From NCBI GenBank assembly GCA_016165875.1, contig JABBOT010000011.1, forward strand, positions 12,277,766-12,341,765: a stretch of 64,000 nt of DNA, written 5' to 3'. Source of the stretch: Acanthopleura granulata (Eukaryota > Mollusca > Polyplacophora > Chitonida > Chitonidae). Numbering within the stretch: the stretch's first letter is position 1; each line of letters begins with the position of its first letter. This document shows, piece after piece, positions 35,101 to 47,100 of this stretch. Below the pieces are notes generated by a model. The model had not been told where the DNA came from. It saw only the letters and a program-made list of their open reading frames with translations, and did not search any database. Both the position numbers and the translations under genes were made by a program.

Positions 35101-38100
35101 GTTGATGCAAGTGGTGCATTTCGCCAATATTTCTACTGTTAATATCAATAAGCCCAAAACTGACTGTACTGCAATGTCTACAATGTCATAATAAATCATA
35201 TTTTTTGAATATCGTCTCACTGTTTTTAATGTCACATCATTACCATGAGCTGGGAAAAAGAACATTTGAGGTCAATGAAAGGACGTCATATGGTCCTGCT
35301 GCTGGGCATTTGATGAGTCTCTTTTCAGTTCTCAAGCCAATTTTGGCAGATTATAAGCCTCAAAGAAAAAAAGTGCTACCGGTACTCAAAAAGAATAATG
35401 TTGACTTTGTGTCATAAGGTGGTGAAAATCAAAAGTGTTTAGTGGTGATACATTTTACATTCTGGAGTGTTTGACACTTTATGTTGTTTTTACCACAATA
35501 CATTTCTCATAACAAATAGCAGACGGAAGTACTGGCGGCCATTTTTACTGAGTTAGACCAAGACCACAGCTCGGCTCGGCCTTCGGTCTCGCCTCACCAC
35601 GTCCAGTATCAGGTTACAGTGACTCACCCGCAAGGACTCTTGGAATGAGGAGGCCTGGTACTGGGCGTATTTGGCGATGGTCGTGTGTGATCGGCTGCTC
35701 TCACAGTGCCAAACCCGCATCCCGTTAGGATCAAGATTCTCATCTGGCGGTTGCTGCCTCTGTAAAAAACAGAGATAGATGCATTCAGGATTAAAGTAGT
35801 CTTGATGTTCAAAGGTTCTACATGTATTTATGAGTTTGTAACCTAACCAATTTTGAATCTTTTGCACACAATAAAGTTTAACTTTTTCACATGGAATAAG
35901 CAGAGAGCATTTTTTCAAGATGAGTAGCTTTCATATTTATTTCAATTTTCATTTTAGTTCAACTAGTATATTGTGTCAGTGTTTATAAATGTGTGTTTGT
36001 GGAGGGCCTCAGGGAAGATCAATAATATATTGACTGAGTTGTATTACCCTCAGAAAATAAAGAGTACATTATTATTATTATCATTATTATTAACACAAGT
36101 GCCTGTTCTCAGGAAATAATTAACTACAAACAATCTCAGCCGACAAACCAAATGCACTAACACAACTGCTAAGTAGTCTATTTCACTTGACGCTCGGATT
36201 TTTTCACGTGACACATTTTGCTTCAATCTGATTCATAAATTCCCCTTACAGGGCCACTGAAGAGTATTCTGTGAAGTTTGATTTACAAACAATAGGTGAA
36301 ATATATTGTATAATTTGTTAATTTTAATCAATGTAATTCAAAAAGAAAGCATCTGTATCTGAATTTAAGATGGTACAGCAAATAACCCAGGGCACGTGTA
36401 ACTTTCGTTTCGGTGCAAAAAATAACAACACACCATACCTGAGTTCGGACTTCCACAGGATGTTCAGGGTTGGCCTCTACTAGAGTTTTGGTGGAAAACA
36501 ATCCGAGATCTGAAACACAGCATATTCAAGAGAACAATGATGTCAGGGTATTCACAACACAGAAGGGCTTGTCATAAACAATGACATTCAGGTACCGAAA
36601 CACAACAGATTCAAGTGAACAATGATGTCAGGGTATTCACAACACAGAAGGGCTTGTCATAAACAATGACATTCAGGTACCGAAACACAACAGATTCAAG
36701 TGAACAATGATGTCAGGGTATTCACAACACAGAAGGGCTTGTCATAAACAATGACATTCAGGTACCGAAACACAACAGATTCAAGTGAACAATGATGTCA
36801 GGGTATTCACAACACAGAAGGGCTTGTCATAAACAATGACATTCAGGTACCAGAACACAACAGATTCAAGTGAACAATGATGTCAGGGTATTCACAACAC
36901 AGAAGGGCTTGTCATAAACAATGATATTCAGGTACCAGAACACAACAGATTCAAGTAAACAATGATGTCAGGGTATTCACAACACAGCGATATATGGGTA
37001 TCAAAACACAGTAGATTCAAGTGAACAAAGACAGGGTGTTGACCCATGGCAGAGGTTGAAGTTAACAAATGAATGAAGGTGTTAAAACAGTGCTCAATTC
37101 ATTTTTTTATTTCTACAATGTTCTATAGATGGTTGTGGGTTTTCCCTCGGTTCTCTCTTTCCATCGACCACAATGCATAATGCTGTCCCACAAGTGAAAT
37201 ATTCTTGAAAATGACATAAAACACCAATAAATAAACAAACAAATTTCATTTTAATGTTCAACAATTCTTTCCAAGTGGATTGAAAAGCAGTTACCTGTTT
37301 ATGTATCCTAAACCTGAGACAACAACACCAAGCTTCAGCCAAATCCACCACTGTTAACAACACAGTCATGTTTGAATGCTATGGTCTCTTACCTAGCTTG
37401 AGCGCCCCGGCCAGTCCTCGTATCACAACACAGGGCTGGCTGTAACAGTACTGCTGAAGCTCAGGCGAGAACGCATCTCTCTTACTCTCCAACTGAGTAA
37501 CATAAAACATTGACAAATCAGGCCAGAGAACTCATGAAACATCACCCCATCCACAGACCTAAAGGCTACACATGCGCAATTCAAGCAATTGAGTCCACGA
37601 TTTCCCTCCAAAATCAAGATTGCTGGAGCACTAATTGAACAATACTACTGACAAATATTTTTGGGTGTCGAAGATGAACCTTGTCTGCCTTGGGTAACTT
37701 AGGCGCATCTAGTCTGGTAGCTAAAAACTTTAAACTTCAGCAACAATGAGTAGCCCAAACTGACAAAGTGAATTCTGATTGGCTAACTGGCTTTTTGCAT
37801 GTGACCTTTATTATATTTAGAAAGCAGGAAAACATCTGAGATCCAATCAAGTCACAGAGAGCTAACAGAATTCATGGACGTCAGACTTATGTTGTTTTGT
37901 ATTCAGAACTTAAAACTACACCACTACAGGACAGTTCAGTAGCCATCAGGTTTTATTCTGAACAGTTTCTTTATCAAAGCGTTAAGCTACTTTCCCACAA
38001 TATGGATTTATACTCACGTAAACACTTGGGGTCGGAGGGTTAAGCTGATCTTTCGGCACTGGAGGGAATGGTGGACTAGGGGGACGCGGTGGACACCTGT

Positions 38101-41100
38101 CGTATAATATTGTACTGTGGCTACGTCCCTTCCCTGCAAGCAAACAAAGGGATTGTTTTCATTTATTTGATTGGTGTTTTACGTCATACTCGACAATATT
38201 TCATTTACACATAACATATTACATATATTTACATGAGAAAACTTAAGTGCTGCCAATCAAAAGCATCACTTTAAAGACTTCATGCTCTTCTTTTAGTGCA
38301 TTTTTACAATTAAAAGTTACGGTGAAATACAAGAATAAACTACACAAGTAAACAAGCCATCTTTTGATCTGGTTGCATGTTAGCAACAAAATCTTCATCC
38401 TTATATAACAAATGATTTCGTGAAAATTAAACACACATTTAAAGAGAAGCTTTTAAAAGTTTGCTTTGTAAAAATGCAGTACTATTGGGGCAGCCTTCTT
38501 GATTTAATCTAACTGATTGGTTTCTAATACTGTACTCAGGAAGTCTTCATCCAGAGTACGACAGAGCACTGAACAGCGATAACTTGTACATCCAGCATAA
38601 AATCTGGCCTTTCACCAGGTCACCTGACAAACCCCTCATTGGCGAGAATGGAATTGAGTCTGCAACCTCATTGGTAAAGAGCCTGATTCCTTAAATGGAA
38701 TCATTGCTGACTGGCTGGAGAGTGTGTATGGGATTTCCTAGGCTATACTCTGTAGCCTGAGTTACCCCTGAATGCTGTATCAAGATGCACCTCAGCAGGC
38801 CTCGACATACACATACACCAGGGTATCAACAAATCATTCCCTTCCACTTCACGAAAACTACATTTTGGTTGCCTCAACAGAGAACTTCAGAACCCCTAAC
38901 CCATGTGTCAACTTCACCTCTCACTGACAGAGAAGCATACCACCATATGGCTTACTGTCTGTTACATATATCCACTAAACATGTACACAAGGCTCTAACA
39001 TTTTACAAACTATATGTTTTCTTCATTTTAAAAGTATCAAGTTTATCCCGTTCTACACAAAAAAATCACACAGAGTGTTAGTGTTAATTAAAATATTAAG
39101 CATTAAATTACATTTGATTTTCTGTGTTTGTGTATCACTTCACTCATACCAGGGCTTCTGCCTGTACATGGCAGACAGATACATCGCAAATATTTTGCAT
39201 TGCAGTTTAGTTCTCGAACCCTTGCTCTCAGACCTCTGAATGATAAACTTATACTTCAATGGCCATATATAAAAGATTTTTGATGAACAGTTTCCGGTTT
39301 TGTCAAGGCCACATTTCAAACCATGTATGCGTACAAACTCCTCAGCTATGTGGACATGTGTTTTTATTTCGCATTATGAAACAAGACATTTCGTTGGTCA
39401 CATAATTTTCATTGAGCCATTTTCTTTTTAGGAGGGTAGGGCGGGTTACCGGCAACGAATATATTTTGAATGATGGCCCCATAAAGTACACTACATCACA
39501 AATCAAGAAATTAAGGACAAAACTGTAATGCCACTTACCTAATCCTTTACACAGTGTGATGATTTCCTCTCCGCACATGTCTATAGATAATTTAGGTGAG
39601 TGAGGTTTCCGGATGACTTCATGTTTTATAACAGCTGATGACGACAATGATAAACTGTGTGGGGGCAGAGGTTCTGATAGTCGGCTCTGTATAGAGTCTC
39701 TGTGGGCAGGGAAGTCCGTGCTAACAGCAGCATTCCCTGATCCCTTATTATCCTGAGGGCTGGAGGAATGAGGGGCTCGGGAGTTTCCCCCAGAGTTGGT
39801 CTGGGCGGAGTTCCCTGTCCCTGACACAGCAGTAGAACCACTAAACAGTGCTTGGGAAAGTGATGATTTGTCCCTGGCGAACATACCGACTCCTCCCGCA
39901 CTGGAAATGTTCGGGAGAACCTGACCCGAAGACTCGACCTTGGGCTCGCTTCCGTGGCCGTGCACAAACTGTGCCAGGAGATCCTCAGCCAGTGATCCGG
40001 CAGCGTCTTCAGCGAGCGAGGTGGCGATGTCAGCCAGTTCCTGGTCGCTCATGTTCGTCGGGTTAATGTTCTGCAAATCCTTCGGCAAACTCATGTCCCC
40101 AGAGATCTCCGGCACACCTGAATTATGCTTCCCGGCCATGTGTCCTGATGGAGGGGCAGGGCCTCTGGAAGCCATGCTGAATGCATTTTGCTGGCTGGCG
40201 GCAGCCATGCTGTGGAAAAGCGCAGACGACGATGGCAGAGCGGTCGGAGAGGACATGGGAAGCTTTACCGTGCCCCCTGCTTGGTGAGGGGGCACACTTC
40301 CTCCCAGGGTACCAGCGGCCATGCTGTATGGAATGTTGCCCGGGGACGCGGCAGAATGAGGTAGGTTGTGTGGGGTGCTGAAAGGCACACCGCCGCGCAC
40401 CGCGGCCGACGGGTTGAGGTGCACGTCGGGATGTGGGTGAGGCAGGCGAGCAGAGTGAGGCCCCCCTGGGTAGTGTGCCTGAGGTTGCCCCACCCCTGGC
40501 CCTGGCATGCGGCCATCCATCCCTGCCGTGGGGCTTGGGTGACTGGACATCATCTCCTGCTGACCAAACTGCTTACTCTGGGCAAACTGCGCTGAGGCGG
40601 AGAACGGTCCTCCTTGGGGGAATCCCTCGGGATTTCCCACAGGGCTCATCAAGGGGGAGGACCCTGCGCTTTGGGACCCGGGGAATCCTGGACGATGTTG
40701 AGCAAAACCAGGTGCATGCATAGTTCCTCGTGGAGATAGCTTTGGATTGTGATGTGGGTATGGGGGAGCACCCATATGAGCTGCATTATGCATGTTCCCA
40801 GGACCAGCCCCTCCTGATGGATCCTGCATTCCGAACTGCTGCTGGCCCTGAAACATGGATGATTAATATCAATGAACAGCTTACATAAACATACCTTTGA
40901 ATATACCACCAATGAAAATTGCTAGAAAAATGCCGACAGTGTGGCAGGAACAAATACACATACAAAATGGTATTGACATTCAATAAATTTATATCCAAAG
41001 GTTTCAAAACAAAGCTGGGAGGATGGAAGGAAATGTCCCAATAACAATCTACTTCAGGAACAAAATATCAAAGAATATATATCAGGAGAAATCAACAATA

Positions 41101-44100
41101 TCAAGGAATCATACTTCAATTAATTCCACTATTGCCTTTCTTATTTCACCAAATTCTGAATCCACTGTACTTAGAAAGGACTGACTCACTTGTTGCATCT
41201 GGTGCATTTTCATGTGTTGCTGATGTTGTTGTTGTATCGAATACTGTTGCTGGAGATCCCGCAGTAACTGCTGTTCTTGAGGATTTAAGTTAGTCTGCAA
41301 AAAGCAAGAAACAAATGATACATTAAGCCAGCAAAAGAAAAACACTGAAAGACAAGTCAAAATCAAAATTACTTTCTCTTTCTTTTTTCTACAATGAATA
41401 CTTAGTGAACAAAAGTTATGCATTTCTCAAAAGGAAGACTTCTAGAGATCCTTTGAGATTATGAGATCAAGCGAGAGTATATGGCACCAGTTTTGTTGGG
41501 TTTTAAAACAACGCCCCAGAAATTTCCAGGCCACATTTATCTTAATTCCTCAATCTTTTTTCATATAACGGAACAACTTTCCGAGGAATTCATGCATCTT
41601 CTTAATCCATTACTGGAGACAACTCTACCATGTGTTCACCATGGTCATGGTTTCACAAAAATTTTAATTTTAATAGTCTACAAAGAATAATGCCCTAGGA
41701 ATATGCTTGAATAAACATGGTGCCAACATGCGAGAAGGCTGAAGAATGACAGAAGGTAAACTTCTCACCTGGTTTTGCAGGTAATTCAGCACCTGCATAC
41801 GTTCCTGTGTCAGGTACTCAGGGGGAGGTGGCTGGGGCTGAGGAGGAGGTAGTGGCAGCTCAGCAGGCTCATTGGATGCCTGTCATTTGCAGAAAATAAC
41901 GTAAGACATGGTGTAAGATGACATGAAATCAACACCTGGTGTTAAACAGTTATTTATTTGAAATCCTCATTCCTGGAAAAACTGAGTGAAGAATTCATTT
42001 ATTTATCTATTTTTTTTATTTACTGCTATTTTACGAAGTAACAGGATAGTTCACTTCTTCCATGACAACCAGTGTTATGGTGGGAGCAGAGCCCCCCCGA
42101 AACCAGACCTACAGATAGCTGGCAGACCTTCCCATGTGCAAATCTTTCATGCTCGCATACAAATACCTTGATTGAAATAACTGTAAATGACCTACATTTT
42201 TACCCGAATAGGTGCATTTTTAGAGGCCAATAAATGTCACAAATGCAACCACTGGTGTTGAAACTTGCATTTTTTCAATACAGTCTACCATTCAAACAAT
42301 CCTAACAATCCTCAACACAAAATTCTAAGGATCAATAGAGCATTCAGAATCACATTAAGCAAGTAACTTTGTCATTTACAGTAAGACCTTGTTTCAAACG
42401 AACATGACTTGCCCGTTTCCGATTTTTCTTCTTCTTGGTTTTCTCCACAGGTGTTGTTGGAGGGGACATTCCTGCCACAAAATTCGTAAGTGGCATTGTA
42501 GGTTGAGAGGGCATCATGGGTTTGGGAGCATGTGTCTGAGGTGTTTGCTGAAGCTAAAATAATGCAAAACCAAATCTGGTATTAAACGCATCTTCAAACA
42601 CTGGTAAATTCTGATGTAACGATCAGATTAAATGTTCTGAAAGAAAGAATGCAAATCAACCCTTAGACATTTTCACCAGTGATTAATGAAACACTGGAAA
42701 ATCTCCTTTCTTCAGCAAGGTTAAGATCTTCCCAACCAACATATATTACATGCGTTCATGTCTGTATATATGGCTGAAGTTATCTCCTTTACCTGTTGAG
42801 CATTGCTTGCGCCTTGGCGGGAGGTGAGTTCTGCAGGAATGGGTAAACGCCAGGCTTCTTCAATGCTGGGCAGAGTTTTGGATCTGTGAAATAGAAAAAG
42901 ACCAAGTTTCAGACTACTGTAACACTCAAGTCTATACCCATGGGGTTCTCTAGCCATCCGCAAAGGGAAGCAAATCCTGTATAACCTCGTAAAGGAGCAG
43001 TGCCCTTAAACACTTTGTAATAGCAATACCAGCTATGTTTATTCATATCTAGTGATTCGTAACATCACTGAAATGACTTATTGTCATTCAAATAGGTGGA
43101 GAGCACTGCCGTTTAATGAGCTGTAAGATTTGCTTCCCACTGAAGATTGCCGGGGCACCACATTTTAGCTGCACTGAAGAGCTCGATGACAAGACTGCAT
43201 CGTTCCTATTTATGCGGAGCACTCTTTATATGTATAAGCATGAAAACCTGTCATTGGTCCTTTTTTCTTCTTCACTTCTATGATGGCAGTCAAGTTCATC
43301 GTCGGCATAATAAACACGGTTCAAAGGATAGTTCGCTTAGAGCAGTTTGCACAAGGTACATATATGAGAGAGAGATGCGAAAGATAGCCTGCTAATTTTC
43401 TTCACTCTTCGAGAAAAATGAACATCATATCTGTCAGTGATACACATACATAATGACATCATCCATTAATGAAATAGATTCAGACAATTAAATTGGAAAT
43501 TCCTGAACTTTATATCTTCATACTTACTTTTTGGGAAAATGTTGCATTGGTATATTACTAAATTGTTGCTGAAGAAATTTAATTCTTGTTGTTATATTTT
43601 TATTGACTGAGCCTGAAAAAAGAAAGAAAGGAAATCATATAAAATATATAAACATTCTCTGAATTAGTCTTAAATTTAAAATCATACGAAAAGACCTGTG
43701 GGAAAGGAATGGCATGAAAAAATTTGAAAATTTGTGTATCCGAAGAAATAAAAGATTAGACTTCAAAATCCTTTCTTGTTGCAATAAAGCTCGCTTCAAA
43801 GGTAACTACCCACATTTGACTTCAGCACCTCAGGTAGGATTCCATGTACTAATGTGTGTGTACATCAAAATTCCACACAAAAATCTTAAAAACTTATTCT
43901 TCCTTTAATTTTTGGAACCTTGATAAAACTTTCTGCACTTAGTACACCCATAACAGGTAATAACTGCTCCGGGTAATGAGTTAAGAAACTGTCTTCCTTA
44001 ATTCCGTCACTAGATTAACAGTTGAAAACACAAACTATCAAGACAGCTGTGTAGCATATGTACACAGGTCTGTGCTTACCTCTAGAAGGTAACATAGCAG

Positions 44101-47100
44101 GTGTACACAGCTATGTGCTTACCTCTAGAAGCATCAACGCAGCAGGTACATACAGGTGTGTGCTTACCTCTAGAAGCATTAATGTAGCAAGTGAGAGCGT
44201 CATGGGGCTGGTCACAGGTCTCGTAGAGCACAGCCAAGTCCGTCCAGGCTGCTGTGTGAGATTTGTCTAACTGTACAGCACAGATGTAGGCCTGAAGAGC
44301 ATCCATAGGCTGGTTCTGCTGCTGGTACAGCACGCTACAGGCCACAAACAAGAGCACAATGATTAGACTTAGGGGCAACAAACAAGAGCACAATGATTAG
44401 ACTTAGGGGCAACAAACAAGAGCACAATGATTAGACTTAGGGGCAACAAACAAGAGCACAATGATTAGACTTAGGGGCAACAATCAACAGTACAGTGATT
44501 AGACTTAAAGGCAACAATCAACAGTACAGTGATCAGACTTAAAGGCAACAATCAACAGTACAGTGATCAGACTTAAAGGCAACAATCAACAGTACAGTGA
44601 TGAGACTTAAAGGCAACAATCAACAGTACAGTGATTAGACTTAAAGGCAACAATCAACAGTACAGTGATCAGACTTAAAGGCAACAATCAACTGTACAGT
44701 GATCAGGCTTAATGGCAACAATCAACTGTACAGTGATTAGACTTAATGGCAACAATCAACTGTACAGTGATTAGACTTAATGGCAACAATCAACTGTACA
44801 GTGATTAGACTTAAAGGCAACAATCAACAGTACAGTGATCAGACTTAAAGGCAACAATCAACAGTACAAGGATTAGACTTAAAGGCAACAATCAACTGTA
44901 CAGTGATTAGACTTAAAGGCAACAATCAACAGTACAGTGATTAGACTTAAAGGCAACAATCAACAGTACAGTGATTAGACTTAAAGGCAACAATCAACAG
45001 TACAGTGATTAGACTTAAAGGCAACAATCAACAGTGCAGGGAAGAGAATGACATGTAGGAGTAACAATCAACAATAAAGATAACAGGCAACAGTGCAGAT
45101 TTAAGGACAACTACGAAGAGTGATTAGCCTTTGAGGCATCAATCAACAAAGCAAACTTGGGGGCAAAACTGAACATGATTATATTCAAGTGCAACAATCA
45201 ACAGCAGTGATTAGGTTTAGGGGCAACAAGCAACAATTCTCTGATCAGATTTGGGGGCAACAATCAACCGTAATAAGACTTAAGGGCAAAGTCAATAAAA
45301 AGTAAGACAATTGCAAACATGTCTAAGAAGAAAGGAAGGCTCAGGTTGAAATGTAGGCCTAATGAAAGATCGAACGATCAATACACGACAAGTACTCCTG
45401 ACTTAAGGGAAACTTCAAGTGCAGTTAACTGGAGCACAACCCACCCTATAGAGCACCAAGTGTCAGCACTGGCTTCAGATTTCTCAATGGAGTTCCTGTA
45501 GGACACGAATGCATCATGCACCTTCCCTAGGCTGGAGAAACATCTGAAACAACAACAACAACACTGTCAACTTCACACAGCATGAAATTTATTTGTTCAT
45601 TTATTAGATTGGTGTTTTACGCTGTACTCAAGAATATTTCACTTATAAGATGGCAGCCAGCATTCTGGTGGGAGGAAACGGGACAGAGGGGAAACCCATA
45701 ACCATCGGCAGGTTGCTGGCAGACTTTCCCAGGCACAGCCAAAGAGGACGCCAGCATGAATTGGACTTGAACGCACAGGGACCGCACCAGTGAGAGGCAC
45801 AGGGTCACAACGCCGTGCTGGATCCCTAACCCCTCGGCACATCACTAGAAAAGTTTTCTTTGCTTTTTTCATTTAGACAGCAAGCTCTCAAATACATGAA
45901 GATGCCTGACACTAGTTACACAGTTATGGCGGCAGTAAAATTCAAACTGGATACTCTCACGACATTTTCAAATATGAGTGTTTATCTTGCAGTGAACGTT
46001 CAGGTATTATACAACATGTTAGGTCCGACAGTCTGAGGCATTTTCGAGATCCTGGGGCCTACGCGTCGGGATAAAACTGACCTGCCAAGGAGATACCAAG
46101 TTTGACCGTTACTGTTGTCGGCTTCTATGGATTTCTGCAGCGTCTGGATAGCAAGTGCTTCCCTCTGAGTTTTCTCCCCAAACTGGTCCACAGTGTGATA
46201 CAACCAACCTGCAAAATAAGGCATAAACTCCATGACAATTTACCTCCCTTGAAGGAGCTTTTCACATTTAGAGTCCCCAAAAAAAACAAAAAAAAAAATG
46301 AAGCATGCCATTGTTTTCTGGCAGGTGGGTGATTACCACACCCTTTGCTGAAGACAAGAAGTGTAAATTTCACATCTAGAATCATATTTCCCTGACTCTT
46401 GATTCTGTGAGATGTGTATTATTAGCATACCTGGATTTTGTTTCACAGGTGTGCTAGTTGCGTAAGTGAGACAGCAAACCTCAAACACAAAGGCCTCAAT
46501 GAAGACACCAACAGAGAGAGAGACGGTTACAGCTACCTGAAATTTCTAACAGTTTGCCTACCTTAATTCTTGAACCCTTTCACACATGAAAGACCAACTT
46601 ACAGTGTGATCTACGAAACTGTTTCATTCTGATTTTAGAGAGACAAAACTACACTTGGGTTTGTTGCAATTTCAGGGCTTCACAAAAAACATAATTTTAT
46701 CAATCTACACACAATAATGCCATCAGAATATGCCGGAATAAACATTTAGCAAACATGAAAAAATGTTAAAAACTTTCATTATTTTTTTCATAGCAAAGCA
46801 GCATAAATTCAGATGGATGTGTTTCACTTTCTATCTCATTTTTTGGGTGGGAAAGAGTAGGGTAACAGTTTTTGGCAGCTTACAGACAACTGAACACCTT
46901 TGTCACATGGCGGGGGGAGGGGGTGTGCGATATCACAATACATGTAGCCTCACAACCTTTGCTCTATTTGCTACTTTCTGCATTAGTTTTGTGTACAGGT
47001 AAGCTTGCAAATAGGTGACTGACACCTCTGAGATCACCCCTTTGGTAAAAATGTTTTGACCCAAGAGATCTTTGTCCAGTAATACATAACATGGACAACA

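Larger units (their letters stand above)
34090..42553 (-). other. KDM6A: KDM6A linker region, basic cluster and low-complexity exon
   Basis: Exon 42380-42553 carries a basic run KKKKNRKR (42413-42436, residues 331-338), a likely nuclear localisation signal. Then come a Pro-rich exon (41769-41879), a Gln/His-rich exon (41190-41294) whose [16 protein letters not shown] recalls UTX, and the 1309-bp exon 39539-40847 rich in Gly, Pro, Ser, His and Met. The exon end (KGLGK, 39539) continues into [20 protein letters not shown] at 38018-38133, which is clearly UTX. Exons 37393-37492 to 34090-34166 give [20 protein letters not shown] and the [20 protein letters not shown] stretch just before the JmjC core. 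Confidence 0.9.

Noticed and set aside
38785..39081. 98-codon plus-strand open frame
   Set aside because: Inside a KDM6A intron, opposite strand, no recognisable similarity.
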